DNA of 64,000 bases from Hymenobacter setariae (GTDB lineage Bacteria > Bacteroidota > Bacteroidia > Cytophagales > Hymenobacteraceae): contig NZ_VMRJ01000003.1 in the NCBI RefSeq assembly GCF_007713685.1, forward strand, positions 310,001-374,000, read 5' to 3'. Of this stretch, positions 17,460 to 25,828 are shown piece after piece. The position numbers and the translations under genes are program-made. Position 1 is the stretch's first letter. Each line of letters begins with the position of its first letter. The notes beneath the pieces are model-generated. The model saw nothing but the letters and a program-made list of their open reading frames with translations, did not search any database and was not told where the DNA came from.

Positions 17460-18950
17460 TTAGCCGACCATCCGTTGGAGCCAGTTGCGGTTGGTGAGCT
17501 TTTCGAGTACGGCGTTGGTGCGCTCGGTCTGGCGTAGCAGCTCTTCCTGAATGCGGCGGTTTTGCTCCAACGGCTGTTGCAAGGCTTGCAGCGCCTCGGC
17601 GCTGCGACGGGCCTGGGTTTCTTGCAGCTGATTGAGGGCCTGCTGCTGCGCGGGTAGCTGCTGAAACGGGTTCAGGTACTCGACTATCTTCTGGTACACG
17701 TTGTCCTTGTTGAGCTGCCGGAAATAGGCATCCCACTGCACGTGGGCCGACTGTGCCTGGGCCACAAACTCGTCGCGGCGCTTTTCGAGCACCTCGTTCA
17801 TTTTGTGGGCGTCCTCGCTCAGGGCCTGCGTCACGCCCTGGCTAATCTGCGACAGCAGCGCCTGGTGCTCGCCATAAAACCGCGCCTGTTCCCGAATACG
17901 GGCGTCGTGCTGCTCTAGGTAGCCCGGTACTTGCTTCAAGGCCGACTCTAGGCTGCTGAGGCGGTCGAGCAGGCTCGTTATAGTCTGGGCCGTGTCGGCA
18001 CCCTTGCTCACGGCCACGTTCAGGCTCTGCTGGTATCCTAGGAACTTCTCAAACGACGCCGCGCTCTCATCGACCCGGTCAAACACCTTGATGGTCGCGT
18101 TGGCCAACTCGGTGTAGCCTATCTGTTGCAGCTTTTCGAGGAAGTTTTTCTGGATGCTGATATTCTCTGTGATGCGGCTGATGAGCGGCGTGAACTCCGC
18201 AATTTTTGAGAAAAAGTCAGCCTGAATCTTCGAGAAAAAGTCCTGATTAAATGTATCCAGCACCGACTTCAAATTGCTCATGCTGGCCTGCATATCCGAG
18301 TTGAGGCGGGGCAGCAGCGCTTTTTGCAGGAAGTTGTAGTATCCGTTCTTGTACCGGTCGCGCTGGGCACGAGCCGATTTTAGCAGCTGGTTGCCACCTA
18401 GAGTCAGCAGCAAGCCGATGAAGCTGCCGCTCATAGCGATGAGGATGCCGCCCAAAAAGTGTGTCACATCTGAGTTGTTGAACGACGCGCCGCCCGCCGC
18501 CGAAGTCTCGTCCCCAAAAGGGTTTACCAACGCTATCAAGCCCAAAATGGCACCTAGGAACGTGCCTAGCAATCCTAGGTAAAGCGGCGTAGAGATTTGG
18601 GCCTCAATCTCCTGGTCCAGCAAAGAGGCTTCGCGCTCCGAGATGTCGCGTAGGGTGTTGAAGTCGGCCGCTGCGCCTTTGTTGGCCCGCAGGTAGTCAT
18701 TGGTATCTGTGAGAATCTGAGCGAACTCGGGGCTGGACCGGCTGACGGTGAGCGCGTCGTACTCCTGCGGCACGTAGCTGTCGGTGTAGCGCAGCTCGGC
18801 GTTGGCATCTACGGCCTGCACGCCGAGTTGGGCCACCTCGGGGTACATGGCCTGCACCCGCGCAATGAGGCGGCGATTCGCCAGAAAAACGAACACCTGC
18901 CAGGCAATAAGCCCCAGAATCAGGACTACTTCAAGTATCTGTAAGAACAT
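17460..18950 (-). CDS. MotA/TolQ/ZorA-like proton-channel protein with long cytoplasmic tail
   Basis: 496 residues from ATG 18950. A longer reading from TTG at 19049 would translate the inverted repeat and is rejected. Membrane segments lie at about 5-25 (ILEVVLILGLIAWQVFVF), 121-142 (TPLYLGLLGTFLGAILGLIA) and 165-188 (FLGGILIAMSGSFIGLLLTL), the MotA/TolQ/ExbB arrangement. The last 300 residues are rich in coiled coil and glutamine (LESALKQVPGYLEQHDARIR, LQQPLEQNRRIQEELLRQTE), resembling the long tail of ZorA in Zorya defence systems rather than TolQ or ExbB. It pairs with the MotB-like gene immediately downstream. ZorA identity is an inference from architecture. Confidence 0.82.
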   Translation of the reverse strand: MFLQILEVVLILGLIAWQVFVFLANRRLIARVQAMYPEVAQLGVQAVDANAELRYTDSYVPQEYDALTVSRSSPEFAQILTDTNDYLRANKGAAADFNTLRDISEREASLLDQEIEAQISTPLYLGLLGTFLGAILGLIALVNPFGDETSAAGGASFNNSDVTHFLGGILIAMSGSFIGLLLTLGGNQLLKSARAQRDRYKNGYYNFLQKALLPRLNSDMQASMSNLKSVLDTFNQDFFSKIQADFFSKIAEFTPLISRITENISIQKNFLEKLQQIGYTELANATIKVFDRVDESAASFEKFLGYQQSLNVAVSKGADTAQTITSLLDRLSSLESALKQVPGYLEQHDARIREQARFYGEHQALLSQISQGVTQALSEDAHKMNEVLEKRRDEFVAQAQSAHVQWDAYFRQLNKDNVYQKIVEYLNPFQQLPAQQQALNQLQETQARRSAEALQALQQPLEQNRRIQEELLRQTERTNAVLEKLTNRNWLQRMVG

Positions 18951-18973
18951 GATAGAAGCGGATAGATAACGAA

Positions 18974-19045
18974 TGTACCGTGGACCCTGCGGGTCCGCGC
19001 GTGGGTAGGCCGCCCAACGCGCGGACCCGCAGGGTCCACGGTACA
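18974..19045. repeat. Perfect 29-nt inverted repeat, family 3, copy 1
   Basis: Arms 18974-19002 and 19017-19045 are exact reverse complements (TGTACCGTGGACCCTGCGGG and so on) around a 14-nt loop. It sits between the coiled-coil membrane protein gene and the MotA-like gene. Related, more divergent copies occur at 20455-20571 and 52871-52948. Confidence 0.9.
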
Positions 19046-19055
19046 CCAAATGGCA

Positions 19056-20435
19056 TTAGCTAATGTTCAGTCGCGCGCGTTGCACTACTTGCCAGCCATC
19101 TGCCTGACGCTGGAGCTGGCCCGGCGCCGCCGCGGTCACCAACGTAATGCGGCCACCTAGGGGCGGGTCGTAGTCGAAAAATTTTTGCAGGCGCGTCAGG
19201 CCATCGCCGATGAGGCGGGCCTGGTCCACATTAGGATTGAGGGTGAAGCTCGCCTGGTCGGGGTTGTGCGGATTTACCGTTAGCATCAGAGCCAGTTGGG
19301 GGAGAGGCGCATCCACGATTTTGCGTTCCTCCAAAAAGGCTGATTCCTGCACGGGGCCGTAGCGCGTGGCAGCGGATTGGGGAGCGGCGGGCTGTGTCGA
19401 AGTTAGCGCGGGCGTAGCTGGCTTGGAAATACCTTTCGGCACGGTCAAAGTAACCGAAAACAACTCGTCGTCAGCTTCCTTGGTGATTTCGGGTGGCGCG
19501 GCAACACTCGTGTTTGGGGTTGGCGGATTTTCGGCTGCCTGTGCAGCGGCGGCCGCTGCCGCCAGTGAAGTTGCAGAAATGTGCGCCGCCGCTGCTGGCG
19601 CCGGGGCCGCAGGCGTAGCAGGGGCGCCAGAAAACTGCTTTTGCAAATCAGCTAGTTGCTTTTTAATCTGCTGAAGCTCATTGCGAAGTAGCTTATTCTG
19701 ATTCTCTAGCTTGCGGAATTCTACAGGATTCATATCAGGAGAAGTTTCAGGTTCAGCCAACGACGGCGAAGAGGAATGGTGCCGATGCCGCCGCTTGCTT
19801 TTCGAGCGATTAGATGCAATGCCATACCCTAGCGCCGCCCCTAGCAGCATGAGCACCGTTCCGGCCAGGGCCGGGGGCATGCCGAAATAACGCGGCTCTA
19901 GCGGCTGCGACGTGTAGGTAGCGGCGGCGGGCAGCGCTCGTACTTCTGGGGCCGGGTTTTCATCCTCGGCTACCGTGCGAGAGGTGCTAGCGGACTGGGC
20001 CGCGGCAGGCGTACTTGAGTCGGCGGCGGCTACTACCGCCGAGGAAGTGCTACCGGCGGGCACAAACGGTTCTAGGTCTACCTGCAAGGATTGCAGATTT
20101 ACTTTGGCTAAAGCGCCGGTTTTTTGGTCTTTACGCTGGCTGACTTCAGCTATAATTGCTTGCACTACTTGCGTCGGCGTGGCTGGCTGGCCCTTGCCGA
20201 CGCGGGTAAGCACGGCTTTCCATAGCGACCCTAGCTCGGCTTTGTCGTTTTGCTGGGTGAGCACCCATTTACTAAAATCCGAGCCTGTGGCCCATTTCGT
20301 GGCGGGCGGCGTCGCCTTCTCATCGGTCCAGACGCGTCGAGCTGTGGCCGTCCAAATCTGACCTTTCACGCTGTCTTCGCGGGTGGGAGCCGAGGCGGTT
20401 TGCCCCAGCCCAACCCGGCTCAGACTCAGTAACAT
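19056..20435 (-). CDS. Secreted or membrane-anchored coiled-coil protein of unknown function
   Basis: 459 residues from ATG 20435. A GTG at 20447 is an alternative that gives a better signal peptide (YLAMLLSLSRVGLGQ). Starts further upstream would translate an inverted repeat. Residues about 20-120 are soluble and rich in Trp and Lys. A low-complexity Ala/Ser/Thr stretch follows. One clear membrane helix lies near 186-207 (PPALAGTVLMLLGAALGYGI), then a basic His/Arg/Ser segment and a coiled coil near 236-268 (KLENQNKLLRNELQQIKKQL). An Ala/Pro-rich linker leads to a compact C-terminal domain (about 370-459, LALMLTVNPHNPDQASFTLN). I recognise no family. It is placed between the Hsp70-like ATPase and the stator pair, and it could link cytoplasmic and periplasmic parts of a complex. 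Confidence 0.75.
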   Translation of the reverse strand: MLLSLSRVGLGQTASAPTREDSVKGQIWTATARRVWTDEKATPPATKWATGSDFSKWVLTQQNDKAELGSLWKAVLTRVGKGQPATPTQVVQAIIAEVSQRKDQKTGALAKVNLQSLQVDLEPFVPAGSTSSAVVAAADSSTPAAAQSASTSRTVAEDENPAPEVRALPAAATYTSQPLEPRYFGMPPALAGTVLMLLGAALGYGIASNRSKSKRRHRHHSSSPSLAEPETSPDMNPVEFRKLENQNKLLRNELQQIKKQLADLQKQFSGAPATPAAPAPAAAAHISATSLAAAAAAAQAAENPPTPNTSVAAPPEITKEADDELFSVTLTVPKGISKPATPALTSTQPAAPQSAATRYGPVQESAFLEERKIVDAPLPQLALMLTVNPHNPDQASFTLNPNVDQARLIGDGLTRLQKFFDYDPPLGGRITLVTAAAPGQLQRQADGWQVVQRARLNIS

Positions 20436-20454
20436 TGCTAAGTACACAAGCTTG

Positions 20455-20571
20455 CTGTAGCGTGGACGCTGCGAGTCCGCGAGCGAGCGTAGCGAGCAGA
20501 CTGCGCTGGGTGACTTCTGACGCAAGTTGTTCGCTGCGCTCACTCGCGGACTCACAGAGTCCACGCTACAG
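20455..20571. repeat. Long inverted repeat, family 3, copy 2
   Basis: Arms 20455-20483 and 20543-20571 (29 nt, starting CTGTAGCGTGGAC) match with two mismatches. The interior continues with partly complementary GAGCG/CGCTC sequence. It lies between the Hsp70-like gene and the coiled-coil membrane protein gene. Confidence 0.88.
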
Positions 20572-20606
20572 CGGAATGACAATAGGTTAATGCGCATGAT
20601 ACGAGC

Positions 20607-23600
20607 TTAGTGAGCGGAACCATGCAGCACCTGCGACAGTACATACAGCGCGTGCTTGAGGGGCAGGAAGAACAGCGTTTCGGGAATAGGCTCGCCGGCG
20701 GGCAGTGTATTGGCGTAACGCTGACGGCCTAGGTTGAACGAGTCGGCTAGGGCGCCCGTGAGCTCGCGCAGCACCAGGCCGGGCGGGTTTTTGATGCCTA
20801 GGTTGTGCATGGCGGCCACTAGGTCGGCATCGGTGAGCAGCAGCGTGAGGCATTTCTCTACGTTGGCGATAACGGCGTTTTTGACCTCCTCCGTGATGTC
20901 GCTGGGGTAGAGGGGGCGGTTTTCGGCCGCGTCCTCGGTGCCAGTGCCGATGGGCTGCACAATGGGCGGTACCTCGGCGGTGCTTTCGGCATCGACGCCG
21001 GTGGCTAGCACGCCGCCGTTGGCAGTAGTTTGCTTGGGGTCGTCGGCCAGCACAATTTTGAAATTGGCCGGTGCGGGCGTGCCCATTACCTTGGTCAGGA
21101 TGAGGCTAGCTACCTGCTCCAGGGGGCGCAAGTTGCTGGGGCACAGCAGGCGCAGGTACAAGCTACCGCGGCCCGTGAAGCACAGGTAGCGTGGCGCCGT
21201 GAGCCCGCGCGCGGCTGTCACCTGCCCTAGGTGGTACACGATGGCCCCGAAGTGCAGGTAGAACAGCACGCGCAGGTGCTGCGCCATCAGCAGCCGCTCG
21301 CCAAACTGGAACTCGCGCTCATAGTTAAACAACAGACTGGCAACTTCTTCCGAGCCAAAAGCCGGATTGGCTTCGACCACCGCCAGGCACTTCACGGCCA
21401 ACTCGGCGGCCTTGGTGTGCGGCAGCGGGTGCGCCCGAATGCTGTCGAGGCCGAAGCGGACGAGGCCGTTGTCTTTGGTGCCGCGCACGTCGGCCGCACC
21501 GTCGCCCCACAGCTCATTGCCCGCAAAGCGGAATGAGGTGCTGAACGCCGGGTGATGCTTGCGCGGGCCGCTGGGATTGGCCTGCTGGTCGGAGTAAAAC
21601 AGCACGTCGGATGTGCCGCCGCCGATGTCAATAAAGGCCGCATTCTCGCCGGGACCGGGTGTCACGAGGCCGCGCCGGGTCAGGAAGAAGTACGGGGCCG
21701 ACGATTCGGGTAGGTAGGTAGTGCCGCGGCTGGTGTGGAAAATCTCTTTAAACAGCGTGTCCCACTCACGCTGGTACAAGTCGCGGCTGAAGGCCGAGAA
21801 GCTGAGCGGCGCAAACCATACCACCTGCGTGGCCGACACATTGCCGCCGTGCAGCGCCGCTTTGTACTTGAACAGCAGCAACATCTCGCGGAAGAACATC
21901 CGCACGCGGTGGCGGGCGGCCTCGCCGGTTTCGCCCCACTTCAGGTTGGTGTGGTACGAGTCGTTAGTTTCTTCCTCGGTGTTGATGCCGAAGCCCACGT
22001 TGACATTGGCCAGCAAGCGCGGCGGCTCGATGGAGAAGCTAGCGGCCTCGCTCGTGGCCGTGCGAATCGGGAACTGGTACGGCGACCCGCCCGCGCCCAC
22101 AAACGAGGGCACGAACTCACGCTGCTGGTAGCGCTGCCAGCGCCGCAGCTGAATGCCGTGCGCCGGGTCTTCCTCAATGCCCCGGTACAACTGCTCGTAC
22201 GCCTGGTAATCAGTTTCTTCCGAAGATTTCTTGAGCAAGGCTACGGCCGTATCCTCCGGCCCAAAATTGAAGGGCTGGGGCGGCTGGCTGGGCCCGTCGT
22301 GGTAGGCCACATGGGTGTTGGTGGTGCCAAAGTCGATGGCAAAGCGGAACTCCTTGGTGCCCTGGCGCACTTCGCGCCACCTAGGTACCACCAGCGCCTG
22401 CCCAGCGGCCGGCGCGGGGCTCGCCACCACCACGTAGTCGAAGGGCGTGCCCTTGATTTCGTAGTACGTGCTGCCCTCGTCGGTGCTGCTCTTGCGGGTG
22501 CGGGGGTAGGCCGTGGCGCTCTGCTCGGTGCCGGTGGGCGACAGCACTCGGCCCTGCACGCCAAATTGTAGCTCCACCGGCTTGTGCACCAGGCTGGGGT
22601 CGATGTTGTTAGCATCGACCAGCATCACCTTGTAGAAGTCGTTGAGCTGCGGCGCATCAGCGATTTTAACGAATGGGAAAACCGACAAGCCCACGTTGGT
22701 CACCAGCAGGCGACCTAGGCCCTCGGTGCGCGGGTTGGGGTAGTAAGCGCGCTCATAATCAACGGTGAATCCGCCCGCCACCGGGATGCGCAGGCGCACC
22801 CGCACGCAGGCTGGGTCGAGCTCCATCGTGAGCTGGGTCGCCAGCTCGGCAGCCGTGAAGTAGTCGAAATACAGCGGCTTTACCGGCAGCAGCGGCCAGC
22901 ACGTGGGCTTGTAGCCGGGCGCAATTTTGAGCTGCCCGGTCACGAAGCGGCTGCCATCGACCTCGTAGGGCACGGTAAGCAGCGTTTCTTCGAGTAAGTC
23001 GTTGAGAGTGAGATAGGGGTAGGCTAAGTCGGGGCCGGGCAGCGTGCGGTCGGCCAGGGCGCGGGGGTCGCTGGCGGGCACCTTGTTGCCGCTGTCGCCG
23101 AGCAGCGAGTTGTTGTAGTAAAACTTGCCTGGCGCTTGCAGGCCGGGGCGCAGCACCAGTGGCAGCGGATTCGGCAGCGGCCAGCCCGGCACCGGCACCC
23201 GGTCGGGCCGGATGGTGAAATCGGAATTGCGCAAGATGCCCTCGTCGGGACGCACGCGCACGGCCACGCCCGCCACTGCCACCGGGTTGCCGGCTTGGTC
23301 GGCGAGGTAGGGGTAGTCGGCGAGCTGCGCATTGCCATCCAAGCCCCACTTATTCAAAATGTTGGGGTCAAGCGCATTGCGCACCGCTGGGGCTAGCCGG
23401 CCCAGCGCCGGGTCGGCTACAAACTGCTGGTAGATGTAATCCTGAAACGCCTGCTCGCGCTGACCTAGGGCCACGTAGCGCCCATCGAAATAGTGCCCAC
23501 CGCCCTCAGGCCGCTGCACCGCCAAGGCCCGTACGGCCGGCGCCGGGAAAAACACTGTGAGCGGCGAGGTACCCCCCAGCAGCTGCGGGGCCTCCTGCGG

Positions 23601-24068
23601 CGTGGCGCCGGGGAAGTACAGCAGATTCAGGTCGGTGATGTTGTTAAATCGCTTGTCATTCAAGTACAACGCCAGTGCCTGGGCCAGCGGCCGGGTCTGC
23701 GGATTGGCTTCGAGGCGGGCCAGCTCGTCGGTGCGGTTCCAGGTGCGCACGCTGAGGCGCTGGCTGGCTTGCCGCCGCTGGTAGTAGTTGAATACCAGCT
23801 CCCACAAGTCCCAAAACTGCCCCACCAGCCGGTGGTGCACCGAATCAGTTTGGCCGGGGTTGCTGCCCACGTAGGCTAGGGCAGTTTCGACCAAGTGCAT
23901 GCGCGCGAAGGGCGACGGGATGGCCACCGCCACGCGCTCGGCCCGGCCGCCCTCGGGGTCCTGGATGCCGCTGGGGCCGTCAATTTCATTTTTGCCAATT
24001 TTGCCGGTGCGGCCCCAGCCCTCGTGGGTGCTGGAGCCCGTGCGGTGCAGGCGGAGGATTTTAGCCAT
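20607..24068 (-). CDS. Giant Hsp70/actin-fold ATPase (SrfB-like)
   Basis: 1153 residues from ATG 24068. The C-terminal half carries an actin/Hsp70-type ATPase: phosphate-1 motif AIDFGTTNTHVAYHDG (about 577-592), phosphate-2 motif AFIDIGGGTSDVLFYSD (811-827), and adenosine motif YLCFTGRGSLYLRL (961-974), followed by ATANGG-like TTANGGVLATGV (1014-1025). The first 570 residues have no recognisable domain; they are rich in beta-strand-like and proline segments and lack a signal peptide or membrane helix. The size and the late position of the ATPase recall the SrfB family, but this is not proven. It is likely a cytoplasmic ATP-driven switch or filament. It is flanked by the tubulin-like gene upstream and the coiled-coil membrane protein gene downstream, with an inverted repeat at each junction. 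Confidence 0.82.
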   Translation of the reverse strand: MAKILRLHRTGSSTHEGWGRTGKIGKNEIDGPSGIQDPEGGRAERVAVAIPSPFARMHLVETALAYVGSNPGQTDSVHHRLVGQFWDLWELVFNYYQRRQASQRLSVRTWNRTDELARLEANPQTRPLAQALALYLNDKRFNNITDLNLLYFPGATPQEAPQLLGGTSPLTVFFPAPAVRALAVQRPEGGGHYFDGRYVALGQREQAFQDYIYQQFVADPALGRLAPAVRNALDPNILNKWGLDGNAQLADYPYLADQAGNPVAVAGVAVRVRPDEGILRNSDFTIRPDRVPVPGWPLPNPLPLVLRPGLQAPGKFYYNNSLLGDSGNKVPASDPRALADRTLPGPDLAYPYLTLNDLLEETLLTVPYEVDGSRFVTGQLKIAPGYKPTCWPLLPVKPLYFDYFTAAELATQLTMELDPACVRVRLRIPVAGGFTVDYERAYYPNPRTEGLGRLLVTNVGLSVFPFVKIADAPQLNDFYKVMLVDANNIDPSLVHKPVELQFGVQGRVLSPTGTEQSATAYPRTRKSSTDEGSTYYEIKGTPFDYVVVASPAPAAGQALVVPRWREVRQGTKEFRFAIDFGTTNTHVAYHDGPSQPPQPFNFGPEDTAVALLKKSSEETDYQAYEQLYRGIEEDPAHGIQLRRWQRYQQREFVPSFVGAGGSPYQFPIRTATSEAASFSIEPPRLLANVNVGFGINTEEETNDSYHTNLKWGETGEAARHRVRMFFREMLLLFKYKAALHGGNVSATQVVWFAPLSFSAFSRDLYQREWDTLFKEIFHTSRGTTYLPESSAPYFFLTRRGLVTPGPGENAAFIDIGGGTSDVLFYSDQQANPSGPRKHHPAFSTSFRFAGNELWGDGAADVRGTKDNGLVRFGLDSIRAHPLPHTKAAELAVKCLAVVEANPAFGSEEVASLLFNYEREFQFGERLLMAQHLRVLFYLHFGAIVYHLGQVTAARGLTAPRYLCFTGRGSLYLRLLCPSNLRPLEQVASLILTKVMGTPAPANFKIVLADDPKQTTANGGVLATGVDAESTAEVPPIVQPIGTGTEDAAENRPLYPSDITEEVKNAVIANVEKCLTLLLTDADLVAAMHNLGIKNPPGLVLRELTGALADSFNLGRQRYANTLPAGEPIPETLFFLPLKHALYVLSQVLHGSAH

Positions 24069-24129
24069 GTTATTCTGAAGCTGGTAGCCGGTGGCTAGTA
24101 GCTGTTTTTTAATGGGTTTCGGGGCTTTT

Positions 24130-24236
24130 GTTGCGCGGACTTTGTAGTCCGCATATGAGCTAGCTAGTAGCGCCTGCGAGAATATTCACGCCAGCCGCTC
24201 GCGTTGCTCGCTCGCGAACTACAAAGTCCGCGCAAC
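24130..24236. repeat. Inverted repeat with perfect 19-nt arms, related to family 3
   Basis: Arms 24130-24148 (GTTGCGCGGACTTTGTAGT) and 24218-24236 are exact reverse complements. The left arm continues into a small palindrome (GCGGACTTTGTAGTCCGC). It lies between the tubulin-like and the Hsp70-like genes. Confidence 0.85.
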
Positions 24237-24243
24237 TGCCTCC

Positions 24244-25728
24244 TTATGAGTACTGCAACTTGCTATCGACCACCTTCTCGGTAGCCGTATTGAAGGCCTC
24301 CACCAGCCAGCGCAACGCCCGCGCAGAATCGGGGTTATCGAGGTTCGTCTTGCCCACCGCGTCATTTAGCTCAGCGCGCAACACGTCATCTGTCAGGCCT
24401 TTATTGAAGAAGCCGGTGCTGATAATCTTATCGGCTACCATCTTGTTAAAGTCCATTTCGTCGGGGTGCAGGGCGGCGAAACGCCGCTCGTTCACGCCGA
24501 GTTCGCGCAGCCAGCTTTCGTACTCGGTGAAGAAATCGGTAAGGTCGGCCAGCGGGCCGGTGCTGGCGGGCAGGTGCTGGCCCAGCTTGCCACCCTTGTA
24601 GAGCGGGGCGCTCTTTTCTTCCAGCAAGTGCTGCCGGAAATACCGCGCGAAGTAGTGAAACTGTATCATCGGCCGGGCTACCTCGCGGCGCTGGGCCGGC
24701 GAGAGCTGCCCAAAGTCTACCGTCGGGGCGTCACTTTTCAGGCCAAACTCGTGGTAGGCCGGGTTGCCGCGGTCGAGCTGGCTGGCGGGCTGACCTAGGA
24801 AATGCTGGATGGCGAGCGCGCCTAGCACCTCCATGAGGTGCGCCTGGTTGCGCTGCTCGGCGCGGCCGGGGTTGTTGGGCAGCGGCTGGCCGGCCTGGTC
24901 GCCTAGGTAGTACATAGACTCAATGCCTTCCAAGTGCTCGGCGTAGTAGCTGAGTGCCGTCTTCGTCTTGGTAATGAAGGTATTGGAGTCAATAAAGTCC
25001 TGACCGTTTTTCTTCTCCTCGGCCGAGGGTTGCTGCAACTTGAAGTAGGGAAGCAGCACCAGCGCCCCAGCCGGTACGGCGGCACGCACCGAAGGCTGCG
25101 GCAAATCCACGCCGGGGTCGCGCAGGTTCTTGACCAGCAGCGGGAAGCCGGCCGCGCCCGTGCCGCCGAAGATGCTGCTGATGAAAAAGACCCGGTCGTC
25201 GGAGTTGAGGCTTTGGGCGAGGTAGCGCATTTCCTTGGCCTGCACCAGCGAGTTGAGCACCACGCTGCCTACGTTGGGCGAGCCCCGGAAACCTAGGTCG
25301 AGGCTGGCGTTGAGGCTGTCGGGCGTGAAAAGTAAATCGAGCAAGCCCCGCGTTTCCACACTCGCCTCGTTGTAGTGCATGAAGTCTTTGAACGACTGAT
25401 TGATGCCGCCAAAGTCGTACACAAATGAGTCGCGTAGCCCCTCCACGCCGGAGGTGTTGAGTTGGGCCAGCGTGGTCAGGTCCTGGCCAAAAAAGCCCTC
25501 GTTTTTCGGATGCTGGCCATCCTGGTATAGGGCGTCGTGGATGCGCTTATAGCGCTTGAGCAGGTCCACGGTGCGCGTCACGTCGCCGTTCTGCGTGTCG
25601 GGGTCAACTAGGACGGGGATAACTTGGTCGCAGTCGGGTAGGCGCATGCCGGCGGCCAGCAGCATGGTAAGCGAGCGTAGCACCCGCGCGCCGGTGCCGC
25701 CCACGGCAAATATGAATAAACGAGCCAT
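24244..25728 (-). CDS. Tubulin/FtsZ-fold GTPase-like protein (Tubulin_2 type)
   Basis: 494 residues from ATG 25728; the longer frame reaching 25812 would translate an inverted repeat. The N-terminus RLFIFAVGGTGARVLRSLTM is the first nucleotide-binding loop of the tubulin superfamily. FFISSIFGGTGAAGFPLLVK (residues 181-200) holds the glycine-rich phosphate-binding signature GGTGAAG, equivalent to GGGTGTG of tubulin and FtsZ. VIPVLVDPDTQNGD resembles the strand carrying nucleotide contacts. The C-terminal half is largely helical and I do not recognise it. It is neither FtsZ nor a plasmid TubZ in sequence. Genes for an actin-fold ATPase and a stator pair follow on the same strand, which makes an assembled cytomotive complex plausible. 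Confidence 0.82.
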   Translation of the reverse strand: MARLFIFAVGGTGARVLRSLTMLLAAGMRLPDCDQVIPVLVDPDTQNGDVTRTVDLLKRYKRIHDALYQDGQHPKNEGFFGQDLTTLAQLNTSGVEGLRDSFVYDFGGINQSFKDFMHYNEASVETRGLLDLLFTPDSLNASLDLGFRGSPNVGSVVLNSLVQAKEMRYLAQSLNSDDRVFFISSIFGGTGAAGFPLLVKNLRDPGVDLPQPSVRAAVPAGALVLLPYFKLQQPSAEEKKNGQDFIDSNTFITKTKTALSYYAEHLEGIESMYYLGDQAGQPLPNNPGRAEQRNQAHLMEVLGALAIQHFLGQPASQLDRGNPAYHEFGLKSDAPTVDFGQLSPAQRREVARPMIQFHYFARYFRQHLLEEKSAPLYKGGKLGQHLPASTGPLADLTDFFTEYESWLRELGVNERRFAALHPDEMDFNKMVADKIISTGFFNKGLTDDVLRAELNDAVGKTNLDNPDSARALRWLVEAFNTATEKVVDSKLQYS

Positions 25729-25747
25729 TAAGAAGGAAAAGAATAAA

Positions 25748-25824
25748 CTGTAAAACGGAGTGGCACTCCGTTTATCGTTGTTATCGTTGCTTACGCGGAA
25801 ACGAAGTGCCACTCCGTTTTACAG
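25748..25824. repeat. 25-nt inverted repeat before the tubulin-like gene
   Basis: Arms 25748-25772 (CTGTAAAACGGAGTGGCACT...) and 25800-25824 pair with one mismatch. Each arm also contains a small palindrome (ACGGAGTGGCACTCCGT). It lies between the three-helix membrane protein gene and the tubulin-like gene. Confidence 0.88.
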
Positions 25825-25828
25825 GCCC

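Noticed and set aside
18951..19049. N-terminal extension of the MotA-like protein
   Set aside because: The extra 33 residues start at TTG and translate the inverted repeat; the ATG at 18950 begins a membrane segment typical of the family.
21735..22571. Long open frame on the plus strand opposite the Hsp70-like gene
   Set aside because: It lacks recognisable motifs and is the antisense of a strongly supported gene with three ATPase motifs. Long antisense frames are expected in GC-rich DNA.
25729..25812. N-terminal extension of the tubulin-like protein
   Set aside because: It translates the inverted repeat at 25748-25824; the MARLFIFAVGG start at 25728 matches the superfamily's first strand.
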